Origin: Agriotes lineatus
Lineage: Eukaryota > Arthropoda > Insecta > Coleoptera > Elateridae
Direction: 5' to 3'
Assembly (NCBI GenBank): GCA_940337035.1
Contig: OW679203.1
Coordinates: forward strand, 79,065,061 to 79,129,060
DNA: 64,000 nt
Under the pieces are notes generated by a model. That model saw nothing but the letters and a program-made list of their open reading frames with translations, searched no databases and had not been told where the DNA came from. Within the stretch, counting starts at the first letter, position 1, and each line of letters starts with the position of its first letter. The position numbers and the translations under genes were made by a program. Positions 50,101 through 61,700 of this stretch are shown piece after piece.

Positions 50101-51129
50101 TCAATACTTTACATTAATAAGTGAACTTGATGCAAGCAGCAGTAACTAATAATTTGAGGGATAAAAGTTAGCATACAATAAGGCAGGTTTTAGAATGGTT
50201 ATGTTCAGAGTAACAGAGATAATAAATGTTCGAAATGGCCAATGCAATTTAATTTGTAGCTGACTGATTTGAGATTATTAACGTCAAACATAATGAGAAT
50301 AAAATGATTCAGAATTATTTGTTAAGTACAGAAAGAATATGAGCGTTATGTATTAAAAGAGTAAGCCAGCAAACTTCAAATTAGCTAAAATTGAAACGAA
50401 ACGTGCTATCAAAATGATGATTGCAATAGTGCAATGAAAAATGGAAGGAAACCGATCGAAAAACAATTAGTGAGATGCTTAAATAACTCCAAGTGTATCA
50501 GTGCATTACAAACAAAAGTGATTAAAAAAGGCAGAGCAAAGTGTAGTGACACTTATTCAAGAAAAATACAATTTTAGTAGTTAGGCAAAGACATGACATC
50601 AAAACTGTAGTCCATAAAGTTCAACAAGTTATCAATCCTAATTTCATTTGTAAAAATTGATAATCTAGTTGCTAAGTTACGCTACAGTCTTTTGTTAGAT
50701 AATAACCAAACAAGCTTGCAAAACTTGTGTTGGGGCCAGATTGAGCTCCTCAATTTATCACATAAAGTTATAAATAAAAAGTCTGTTTTTATACCATTTT
50801 TGCATAAAGTTATTCATCAGTGTGCAGAGCATCTGTGGGTATAGTTTGCCAGGTGTTAAGAGTTTCAAGTGTAGCAGTTTAACCAGGAGTAAGATTCGTC
50901 CAAGTGCATAATTCCCGTGGCGTCATTGAAAAGGGTATCCAGCGTCCGAGAAGCTTGCAATTAAGGTAGTATTTTACATAAAGCGTTTGCTGAAGCTCCA
51001 TAATTCACGGGGTTCGTCAAGTTCAGACTATCTGCGAGGTGTAGCTGTAGGCTCCAGTGCTCCAGATCCGTTCAACTTCGAGAAATTCGGTTAGCGTCCT
51101 TTAAAGATGCAAGCTGACGCAGCATTTTT
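50101..51129. other. No recognisable gene
   Basis: AT-rich sequence without recognised coding structure. It lies between the 5S-derived SINE and the piggyBac-like leader and is probably part of the nested insertions here. Confidence 0.45.
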
Positions 51130-51450
51130 CAGTTTTGACCGGATGTGGAACCAAAAACGATCGCGCGTGGGTTTCTACGTCACACTAGAAACAAAACGAG
51201 CTTAGAAGTTGCTACGTCACAGTATTAATATTTACCTGATGATTTATTGCCATTTTGGTGTTATAAATTCAATTTACGCCGTTTCTTGTGACCACAGATC
51301 ATTTTGTTCCTGAGTCAAATTTAGAGGTTATCTAAGCGTCAGATGGAAATTGTGCATTTTTTCGAAATATTTGAGAATGTTTGTCATACAGCGAGTTAAG
51401 TTTTTCTTAATTTTATGAACCTACACCCTGTACCAAGTTTGTCTCATGTT
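51130..51450 (+). repeat. piggyBac-like 5' non-coding sequence, copy 2
   Basis: TCTACGTCACACTAGAAACA..TTGCTA and GTTTTTCTTAATTTTATGAA..GTTTG match, in order, the leader upstream of the piggyBac relic at 20120-20440. No transposase coding sequence follows here, so this copy has lost its coding part or is a non-autonomous derivative. Confidence 0.45.
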
Positions 51451-51689
51451 TACTGAGCTAAGCCCTAATTTATTGCGGATAGATAAAATAAAGGATAAGC
51501 AATAAACCATTTATTTGTGGTAATAAATTACACTCCTTTAATTTGCCCTGAGTTTGACAGGTAGGTTCGTAATTGAATCTCAGCAATTATAAAGTGTAGT
51601 ATCCCTTGCCATAATTATATTATATTTAAAACCCCATTTATTATTTAAAACGGGGGCTATTACAATATATATTTAGTGTTCTTTGGGGC

Positions 51690-52100
51690 TTGATGGTATA
51701 TTTTGTTATTATTAAAGTATTGTTGGCGTAGGTTCTTTATGTACATCGATTGTATGACGAAAGTATTGAAGGATACCTCCATTACGATGATAATAAAACT
51801 AAAGCTTGTAAGTGCTTTTACGTTTCCCTTTGCCACATATGCAGCGGAAACATGGACGATGAAGAGAGTAGACTCTGGGTATGCAAATGTACACTAAGAC
51901 TGTTATGGGTCGAACACCGTACGGGCCAATTAATATTTAGATACAACTAAGGTCAACACCAAGCTACTAAACATATGTATCTTTAGTACTACAAATATAC
52001 GTGGCACACAGAAGGGGGACAACGAAAAAGTTAAGCATAGGGGAAAATATCGACGGAAAACCAGATGGGTAGAGCAGACTCAACCACTTAAAATAATTCT
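51690..52100 (+). mobile_element. LINE C-terminal relic, probable rear part of the split LINE
   Basis: The plus strand reads KLKLVSAFTFPFATYAAETW followed by TMKRVD (51799-51876), the tK..lv...vfp...YG.EtW..kk.d motif. After a frameshift, LLWVEHRTGQ (51900-51930) equals the LR..WT..RTN block. KLSIGENIDGKPDG (52030-52075) equals the LE..I..GK.EGKR.RGR block. Family features fit the plus-strand LINE at 48190-49115, whose text stops before this region, so the two are probably one element split by 2.6 kb of insertions. The long-TIR element begins right after it. Confidence 0.72.
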
Positions 52101-52394
52101 ACCAAAATGGGACAATCTCCGCGGTTGAGTCGCCGCCGCCAACTCAACGCAGCCACTTCTCCTCTAGCTTATTAGCCGCTTTACCAACTCGCCGCGGGGA
52201 ATAATTACACTTGCACAACAAGATAGGTATGTGGATAAACGATAAACCTAGATGAATTTAGGAGACAATGCTAATAGAACCAAAATGAATATCTGCAGGG
52301 CATTACCCATAATTATGGAATGGAACCATAATAATTATTGTATTGTGTATGTATTATAAAATTAATGTAAGTATATAATTATGTAATTACTAGT

Positions 52395-52810
52395 GAGTCA
52401 CCCGAACTACGTTTCGGTTCGCAAAATTAAGAGAGATTCATCAATATAAATTTAAAAAAAAAGGATGCATCGGCGGGATCGAACCCGGGGCCACCCGCGT
52501 GATAGGCCAGCACGCTTACCGCAGGACCACCTCTCTTGTTTGAATAATGCGCGCACCCGAGCTAATAGTGCACGGCGTAAGGCGCTCCGCCCTGCTGTCT
52601 AGAGGTGTTAATTAAATTAAAACTTTTTCGCACTTTTTTTGAAAATAAAAACCGGCCTACGATCTAAATCTAAAAATTAGCAAACTTTTAAGCCATCGTA
52701 CAACAATCGGTCCAGTATCTTCGGAGGAGATAGCGAACAAACATAGACGCAAACACGCAAACACGCAAACATACAAAGAGAGCACTGATTTTATGTTATA
52801 GATACTAGTT
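52395..52810. mobile_element. tRNA-like SINE sequence next to an RTE-type tail
   Basis: On the minus strand, 52460-52545 reads GAGGTGGTCCTGCGGTAAGC, GTGCTGGCCTATCACGC and GGGTTCGATCCCGCC, a good tRNA B box with a plausible cloverleaf-like start, followed by an A/T-rich stretch. On the plus strand, 52705-52790 reads ATCGGTCCAGTATCTTCGG, AGATAGCGAAC and then a CAAACACG repeat, which resembles the 3' end of RTE-type LINEs. These may be one composite or two insertions in opposite orientations. Confidence 0.6.
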
Positions 52811-53359
52811 GCTGGACAAATGTCTAAATTAATCTTACTCTATCGTTTACCGAAATACCTACATTTTTGTGCAAATTTATACAATATTAATTTTATTAAA
52901 TAGCTTGTTAGGCCTTTTTAGATCTAAGATTCTGCGAAATCTTCCAAAGCAGCATCAAACAACACAATAGGTACACTTGGGTGCAATTTGCCGGCCGCCG
53001 GCTCAATCGGTAGTAGGCCGCGGAATGAATGACAGCAAGAATAATATCGGTAGAGTTTTAATTAAATATAAAAAATCCCAGAGCGCCAACAATTTTTGAA
53101 GATACGACAATTGCACCCCGGTGAACTATGGAGAAATTGTAAACTCTATACCTAACACGCAATACTTCCTGAAAGATAGCTTCAATAAAAGCAAACGAAC
53201 CGTAGCTAGCACAACTCGTGTAAAGATAATTTGAAATCGTTTAATTTCATGCAGAAATACAATATATATCTTTTACATTGACTAACTTATAACTAGCATG
53301 AAATGAAAGGTGAGGACCGCCCTAATTAAATATCACATGCACTAAATGTACTTACAGTT

Positions 53360-53932
53360 TTGAAAGAACATTGGGGTTACAACATATTAAAATGTGCAAC
53401 CTCGCCAGCTGCTCGCCGCGACAGACTTGGAGCTCTGATTCTGGACGTCGCTGCAATCGTACTTCGACGTCGGCAGGGAACGTTTCGCGGTCGACGGTGG
53501 CCCTTTTGGCCGGCAATAACAGCGCCGCTCCCACGGTTCGAAAAGCCAAACTTCAGGGTTAATTACACCCCACAATACGGTACCCTCTTGTGCCCTAACT
53601 GCACGTGGCCAAAAGGTCCAGCGACTTCAGAGGAAAACGCAATTTGTGCCAAGTACGGCTCGATGACGAAATGTTGCCTAGTACGACTTGCTGTAAGAGG
53701 GAACACAAAGGTTCTAATAGAACACGCACGGACAGGCTTCCTATCGCGAAATAGTTACTCACCCCACGTGGTTTTTGGGCGCAGAAAAGAACAGCTCGAG
53801 TATGCTAACACCGATATATCAGCCGTAGCGAAGGAATCAATGTCCTTAAATATGTTCGGGGGGCTTCAATCCACGAAACGTGAGGGCATTACTAACTCCA
53901 CATATCCAAACCAACCAAATAGCCCTAAATAA
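53360..53932 (+). CDS. Unrecognised 190-codon open frame
   Basis: This is the longest open frame in the window and lies inside the long-TIR element. It starts with an ATG at 53360 and ends at TAA 53930-53932. Its N-terminal half is rich in arginine and alanine (RRDRLGALILDVAAIVLRRR). A CPNC at about residues 78-81 is followed by a further C (about residue 96) and a CC pair (about 104-105). The C-terminal part is polar. No signal peptide, catalytic motif or known domain was recognised. GC content is higher than in the flanks, which by itself lengthens chance open frames. It may be a decayed transposase or accessory protein of the element, or meaningless. Confidence 0.3.
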   Translation: MKEHWGYNILKCATSPAARRDRLGALILDVAAIVLRRRQGTFRGRRWPFWPAITAPLPRFEKPNFRVNYTPQYGTLLCPNCTWPKGPATSEENAICAKYGSMTKCCLVRLAVRGNTKVLIEHARTGFLSRNSYSPHVVFGRRKEQLEYANTDISAVAKESMSLNMFGGLQSTKREGITNSTYPNQPNSPK

Positions 53933-54372
53933 GCATCTCCGAACTAGTGAATAGCACTATTAGAGAACTGCTCGCTTCGAAAGCTGGCGAAGAAGAACGC
54001 AGCGGGTCTCGGTCTGCCAATGGTTTTTCCAGATAAAAGACTATCGCCCGAAGACAGAGAAAGTCACTGCGCAACGCGCGGGAAAATAGCGTTCGAATTC
54101 GAAATTATGGCAGGCGGCGCATTCTGCACGTAACAAGCTTCTGTGTATTGTAAAATAAATGTATATAATTATATTACTAATTATTCATTAATGTCTCAAT
54201 TTATCTAAGTTTATTGTTTATCCAAGTCACTACCTTTCTGTGCAAGTGTAATTATTCGCCGCGGCGAGTTGGTACAACGACGAGTTGGCACAGCGACGAG
54301 TAGGCTAGTGGCGAGATGGCTGCGGTGAGTTGGCGGCGGCGATTCGGTGGCGGCGAGTTGTTCTAGACCGTG

Positions 54373-57030
54373 ATTTTACATAACTCAGAACAATTGGTTC
54401 GAGAAAAAGACGCCTGTAAAGGGATCAATTGGCACTAAAGTTGTCTCCACATCTTTTCGATGATTATGGATAGGCAAGGAGGATGTGACCATGCAAATAG
54501 GCGAATAACACATACCCTGTTCTATATACGTTTTCCATAGCAAGAATAACTATCACGTAGCAATCTGAGCTTCTGAAATACCTATCATGAGTCATATTTA
54601 AACTTTTGTCAAGATCAGTCAAAACCAATAGTACGGTAGAAAATTAATCAATCAGTTATACAAGCAACAACCGATTCTCATTGATTTCATATCAATTTTC
54701 AATCAGCAGTAGTGGCTCCGGGAAGTCTTGTTATTTGTCCATTAATTAGCTAGACGAAATTAATGGAGAGCACACACTGGAACTAATAGAGTATAAGTGT
54801 TTGTATAGGGGGATGAATTATTCGAGCACGCTCAGCCCGAACAATAGTCTGGTTATCACAATAAAGGCGGGTTAATTATTGGTCAAAACCCTAGGTAATA
54901 AATTTCCCGGAACAATGAGCACATTCGCGCTAAAAAGAATGTAAAACCCCAATTCGGATTTGTAACAATGGGGCGGCATCCGCGCTGCTGAGATGGGTTC
55001 TTTACTTTGCCGGTTTATAAAGGAAAAACTTGCTTGATTATTCCACAGTTTGACGATACGAGAGGCTGGATCTGGGATTATTAATCGTTGCTTATCACAT
55101 CTCCCAGTTTTAGTTATTTGGAGTTCTCCCATTAGTATCGTAGTTATACAAGGTACATAAATGTTTGAAATTTCTAGATCCAATTTATCCACAAAGGTTG
55201 TTTCCTTTTGAGTACTGCAACTGATTTTACTTTGTAATTAAATTATTGAAATCACAAGGATTCGCCCGGAGGCGTGTATTCCGTAACTACGGTTATTTTC
55301 TAACGACTAAAAACCACTTTTCTTTGAGGGTAAGTGAGCTTTTTGTATTACGGGGATAAATTGCCTTCCCTTAATGCTAATTTAATTCTTAACTTCAAGT
55401 GGTGAAGTTTTAGAGCTCTTAAGAGATTTTTTATTTCGTATTAAACTCACGGAAGTATAACGACTAGTGAAAAGTTGAAATCTCCGAGTGTTTTTATGTT
55501 CTTGGGGCCATAACTCCATTAGAGGTTTTTAGCATTAATTCAATTAGCGCGGATTAGCCAAAAGTTGCTGAAAGCAGGAGTGAATAATGACCTTCGATTT
55601 TTCAAATACTTGCAGCGCAAAAACGGACAAAGCCAAGGCCTCCTATCTCCTGGCTTCGATCTGTCCAGGACAGCTTTAGCTGTTGGTGGAAATCATGGAT
55701 CTAATCTGATAAAAGTGATTAAGCGCCTTTGGACTGACCTATACATGCTAGGTAATGAAGTGTAGAGCGCTAGAGTATTTAGCCAATTCGCTTGCTTGAT
55801 AGTTATTAATGGAATGAGTTTCTGGACCCAGCCTGCTTTGGACAACGTAATGTCAAGTTGTGGATTATTAATTATTCATGCACGGGACTAACTCTGGGGC
55901 TACATCTGCGCCTACCGTCAGAATTTGAAGAAATAATTAGACGTGGGTCTAGTAAGAGATTTTTATGGCTTGTATAACACCGCTGCTGATAAAGTGATAG
56001 TAACCATAAGTAAGGGGGTTCAAGCAAGATTAATTTGGCAGACAGAGATATAAGTCAGTATTAATTTTAGGTTATACAAAAACGACACGTATTTCTACAT
56101 GTACTATGTAACGGTAGATGGTAACATTCTTATTATGTGCTCAGTAAACTGACTTGACGTTCCAGAAGCCTTATCTGATTTGTTATTTTCGACTGAAATG
56201 GGCAAATCTCGAAAGTTAGTTGTCGCTGTAACATAAATATTTTTAGGACAGATTAAAAATTGACAAAAGTTTCTGCAACCCCGTAACTACAGTTATAACG
56301 GTCAAAATTGGTTGTCTTACAACGTGCAACAGCGATAAGAATCGAAACTTCTATATGTGCTTCATACCAACCATTATAAGCTCAGATTTTAAAGATAACA
56401 GGATCCCAGCAATAACTCGTTAAACATTGTCTAATATTTTCAAGCATGAATTTTCTAATTAACGTGTTTATTATCGACGCTTTTTGTTAACTTCCATTAG
56501 CTTAAATTTAGTTAATTTAGGATTTCACTTAACTTGTACTATTCTTTATTAAGGTAGTATTCGGACTAGTTTGATTTTAACGACCTGGCGCTTAGCAAAC
56601 TATTGATTTATATACTTACAAATGCGCTTCGTTATCCAAAGGCCTTTGTGAAACGGTTCGAATTACGTGGAAAAACATAGCTTGAGTTTGTTTAGATGGC
56701 GTCCATGTTGTATTATGCAGTAGCTATAAGAGCTATGTTTCTTAATTTTTCGTCATGACCACATTACGCTAAGGATTCGATTTATTCTGAGCAGTAAACA
56801 TTCCAAAAGCTGTATAGAACGTGAAATAGTTCAAAAACTTCTTTAAAGTTCTTAGCTTGCGTTGCATATCCTTTCCCACATATTAGTATTAGTTGTTATT
56901 CAGTAACAGGACACTTTTCTTTGTTTTCCTGCTTACAACTTAAATCCGCATTGTGATATAAATAAACGCCATCCATTTGAATTTTCAACAGTCTTAATCT
57001 GAACAGATTTCTATACTATGTAGTATGTAG
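54373..57030. other. No recognisable gene
   Basis: No recognised coding or repeat structure. A 106-codon minus-strand open frame (54872-55192) resembles no family I know. Confidence 0.5.
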
Positions 57031-57034
57031 TGAT

Positions 57035-58720
57035 AGTAATAACCCTCAGTGCAGCAATTGTCAGCTAGTTGGTCATACTAAAAGGTACTGCCATGGCCTC
57101 CGCGCTGTGCTAAATGTACTGAGTGCCATCATTCGACCATTTGTGAAAAACTTTGTAAAGTTAGACCTACTTGTCTTAACTGCGGAGAAGAACACATATC
57201 CAATCAGAAGGTATATAGAACACTGAAATTAATGCGCCCTATCAATCTCAGTACTTCTATAACAGAAAATAACCAAACCAACATTATACCCAAACCCTGT
57301 TGCTTCTTTAATTGTAGTCCCAACAGACTTACAGCAATAATAACTATTTACTCCATTAGAGAATTAATAATTCCCTACATGGGTAATAAGAAATAATGTG
57401 TTGCCAATAGAGATATTATTTATAAATGGCCGCAAGTAAATCTAAGCATCTACTAATGGTTTGAAAATGCAACGATCAATTTTCATATTTACAGCATGTA
57501 TCACGAAGATACACGTAATTCAAAATGAAAACGAGATACAAAGTCTTAAGAAACAGGGACGCAGCAACAGGATGATATGGATTTGCAATAATTAATAAAC
57601 ACATAATAGCACCAACTTCTTTTGAATTAATCATGCTTAACAACTAGAAGCAACGGAGATTAAATAAACCCTGTGGAATAACTCTTCACTTAATATCATT
57701 TCTGCATACCAGTCAAGCAGTCGTAAACTTAATCTGTATGAACTCCAAAATGTTATCGAAGAACATTTAAAAAAGTCAACAGGTGTAGAAAGAAAGTCGA
57801 TCAAAGGTTTAAAATGTGATTAATCAAACCAATCGATAGAGTTGCAAGAAAATATTCGTTCAGTACTCTAACGTTATGCCACAAAATTGATTCACCCCTT
57901 AGTTAGTGTTTGGGCTTCTAAGTATAACTGCAGACATTAAATGTCCATTTTAGAATGTACCAATGCCCCTTACGACAAGAATACACAAACATCGTCCTCA
58001 CATTTAGTACAAAAACCAAAAAGGCTAATTGCGTCAAGAAAATCACCTTAGACAATTCTCTATCCCATTATGTATAGAAATTTTTATCAAACACTTCCTA
58101 TGCTTTGTTTTCCAACACCAAATATGTAGGGAAACAAAAGACTCCAAAAATTAGCCAATAGCTTCAAAACTTCCTAACAATTTGCGACTGTAACAAAATA
58201 ACCCTATATTTTACTTTTTTAGATTTGTCATATAAAACGGTAATATTTTACTTGTCATGTAGAAAAGTTGTTTAACAAATCAAATTTACGATGTTACAAT
58301 ATACCCAACTAACCTAACCACCGAGGAAGCAATACTTACTTAAAACATTAAAGTTAATCTTGTTGCAATTCAATAAGCCACCATAGAAATCGAATGAAAT
58401 TGGAAAAATACCCGAACTAAACCAGCCAAAGTCCATCCCATTAAACCTATCTGATTAGTTAGGTTAGAACTGGATCAGTTTAGAAAAAACTCCTTTTGTA
58501 ACAGAATACTAATGTAACCCGTCCTGATTATAACACTACAAATCCACAGTAACATTCAACGCCTGTTCGAGAATTGAACACTTTCGCAGTATTTGGAAGC
58601 GTGGAGCAATTCTAATGTTTCCGTATCCAGGTAAACCGCATACCACTCCAGCACCTATAGGTATATTCGCCTACCATCTACCGTCTTCAAGCTCCTTAAA
58701 CAAATCCCCAGAACAAGAAA
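57035..58720 (+). mobile_element. Jockey-type LINE relic with zinc knuckles
   Basis: At 57050-57190 the plus strand reads QCSNCQLVGHTKRYCH, then PRCAKCTECHHSTICEK and PTCLNCGEEH, three CCHC-type knuckles typical of ORF1 of Jockey-clade LINEs. The endonuclease follows near 57537-57620 with YKVLRNRDAATG and GFAIINKHIIAP (YKVYR.DR..G..GG.AI.IK..I). SAYQSSSRKL (57705) matches the next endonuclease region. Near 58605-58680, AILMFPYPGKPHTTPAPIG matches the A.vimIpKPGK....YRPISL start of the reverse transcriptase. The catalytic palm is not visible, so the copy is truncated and full of stops. Confidence 0.75.
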
Positions 58721-61700
58721 GAAGAAAAAGAGGAAGCATGCCTGCAACTCCTAACCTTAATTTGTACATTCACTAAGTGATTATCTATAGTCTCTTTTTA
58801 CATTTTGATGTGGAGGACTATTCATACCGTGCGGAGATTGCAATAGAGGTAACGGGCCGCACGCGATTTATATTACGCTCTCCCGCATTCAAGCATACCA
58901 CAGTCAACAGCTTTAAACCTAACTTAGCTAATAAAGTGAAATTAATTCCTTGTTCGTTAATATTTGAACCTATGTGCACCTGGTTGCTAAGCAGGCAGCT
59001 AATCCCCTTAACCACCCAGGCGGTTTTCCAAATCATAATACAATAAAATAAAACTAAAATTAGTAATACTCTTTAGATGAACAAGTGATTGTTCGCTGAA
59101 GACCAACGACAGCATAACTGTGTTTTACTTTATACCAGGAGGCTGGAGTATAATTCAACTAATACAGCTGCAGGTCGGCAGGGTGTGTTCGATTCAACAA
59201 ATAAAGGCTTTTTCTCAAGTGTGAGGTTTACTCAAACGAGTGAAAGAAGTGACCTATCATCGCTGGAAGCACCTCGGTCCGAACCAAGACGACTCAACAG
59301 TTAATCGTCACTAAACGTAATTGGAAGGATGACTTGCATGTGACTTATAACTTGCAGGTTCACATAAGAAGAACTTGAAAATAACTGAAAATTCTCCTTG
59401 ATTATTACAGAATAAATTGAAGAAAACCTTCAAAATCACGTCAAACAACCTGCATGGGGACCGGATGTGACAGACGTTAAAATGGCATCAATGTACTGCT
59501 AAATAAATAACTGGTGTGGGATATGGAGTGTTAGTACATACACTTAGTGCTAGAAGCAGAGTAACACAATCAGATTTTTTTTCTTGATACACTGATTAAA
59601 AGCACAATAAATGCTTTTCAATCGTCAGTACACTGCAAGAGAACTAATACCAATAGGTATCTACATTTTAACTGTAACCACAACGACAGGTGTTTTAGAA
59701 GCTCTTTACTATAGAACCAAAAGTGTGCTCTAAAAAGCAAACATTCAGAAAAAGGAAGGATTTATCGTAATTGTTTTAACAAACAATAATAATGATAAAT
59801 GAGCTAAAAATTTAACAACTTCTTTTCAATATCCAAAAATCTGTAATACTGGATATTTGCCATAATGTAAGGAAATTTGTTACCCTCTAGCGTCACTGTG
59901 CATTACTTGACTTATTAGTTAAGTAATATGTGGAACTCATCGCTGAGCAGGTGAGTTTAGCAACCAAATAATAATAATAATTATCTTTATTTCCCAAATA
60001 AAAAATATGATTTTAATGGCTTCATTTAGATCTCGCAAAGTTCAGCCTCAGTTATGTACAAAAGCGGCTCTAACACTTAATCCCTTAAAGAAACTTAAAT
60101 GAAACAAGGTAGACTCTTGTTCGGAACACGTCCAATGCACGAAAAAGGAGCGGGAACATGAATGTTTTAAGGAACAATTTTCCTTTATGAAAGGTCTTTG
60201 TTGAAATATACGCTTCTGCGCATTGCATATTACAGCTTAAAAATTTGGTCGTCAATATTCTTTATACATTTTCCTCGTTTTATGAGCTATTTTATTACCT
60301 CCCGATGTTCGACACTTATTTGATATTGATGGTCTTCAATCATGACACTTAGTAAGTTACCAAGCAAACAAGATTAATCTTTACGTGCGAAGGTCTCTTT
60401 AATATTACTTCATATGGAATAGTGACAATAAGAAATATTGTCGGAACTAATGTGGCAGAAATATTCTCTGAAAAGAGACTTAGTTGCTGCCTCCATGTTT
60501 GACTGTGAAGCCCCGTTTGTTTAAGATTCGTTTCAATACGTAACTTTTTTACTCTCCTCTTAGAGCATCACATGACAATTGTATATACTGTTTATTACTG
60601 TAAAGTAACTTTATATGATGCAACGACTTGTATTTACATTATTTATTATTTTATTGTAATATTTCGCCTCGATTCAGTCGTCTTGTATGATGTTACGGTC
60701 CGCAAGCGGCGCTTTTAATTTTCGCCTGGCTTTACTGTTGGTCTGGCAGCTTAGAACGTAGTCGGGTACTTCAGGTTGTTTAGAGCGCTTCTAGTGACTT
60801 TTGAAAACTTTCCTAACGCAGCTTTAAGGTGCAACTATTTTCGGCCTATATCATTTTTTCGAAAATTTCTGGCATTCTTGATTTTATTTCAAAGATATAC
60901 CACGTTTGTTCATTGAATCCTTTTTGGTGACGCTTCATAAGTGGATTTTTTTCTGAAGAAATCGTCAATAGTATGGGGTAGATTTGGTTTTATTGGTTCG
61001 TTGACTGCTTGTACTCATCTGATTAACTCACCTGTTGGTTGCACGCAAACGTAAGCAGTATTTGACTATCTCAGTTTTTAAGTGATCTAATAATAATAAT
61101 AATAATAATAATAAAAATAAACTTTATCAAACACTCACAAAGATATACATACAAATTACTGACAAAATGTAAATGATGTAGATAACTGAATACATATTTC
61201 TTAGATAAAACAAAATACTTGGTTGGTGCTCTATCAAATTTATTTTCAGGCATTTTTTTTATTTTCCTTTTCCTTCTCCCGGTTCGTGCTCCGATATTTC
61301 TACGAGGGTCTCACAGTGCTTCCTGTGGAAAACCCGTGTCCAGTACTCCTGCTACATTGCAGAATCGTTCCTGGAAAGAGTTGTAGTTCCTGTAGCATTC
61401 CGACATTCCTTTTAGGGATTTATAGCTATTTTAGTGCACCTGGCATCGCACCGTCACTAGGAAAGTGAATAGTTGTTGGATCGCGTAAAACTTAAGGCTT
61501 TGATTAAATTTCTGATTAAAACCATCAGTTGTTAAGCGATTTAACTTTATTACAATTTTGTAGCTGGGAAAAAACCAACTATTTCTTATCTACCATACAT
61601 CATTTTGTTCGTCAAGAATAGTAAACGGCAAATTCTACATGTGCTCCACCCGGCGATCATGCGAAGAGTTTTTTTGCTTTTTGATGAATACATTTGGTAT

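Larger units (their letters stand above)
52105..54372. mobile_element. Unclassified element with long GC-rich inverted arms
   Basis: The left arm (about 52105-52268) and right arm (about 54191-54372) are inverted copies. Both contain GTCGCCGCCGCCAACTCA-type units, CCAACTCGCCGCGG, GAATAATTACACTTGCAC, a GGATAAAC.ATAAAC block and an AATTTAGGAGACA / AATTGAGACA end. The outer halves are built of several imperfect NNACTCGTCGC-like units; the right arm has about one unit more. Between the arms lie a SINE with an RTE-like tail (52395-52810) and a 190-codon open frame. No family was recognised and no clean target duplication was found; the outer borders are uncertain by about 15 bases. It behaves like a DNA transposon in structure. 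Confidence 0.7.

Noticed and set aside
52460..52545. tRNA gene
   Set aside because: Good B box, but no convincing complete cloverleaf, and it is embedded in A-rich and RTE-tail sequence. A SINE is more likely.
54872..55192. 106-codon minus-strand open frame
   Set aside because: No recognised motif and no supporting context; the length is within what chance gives over this window.
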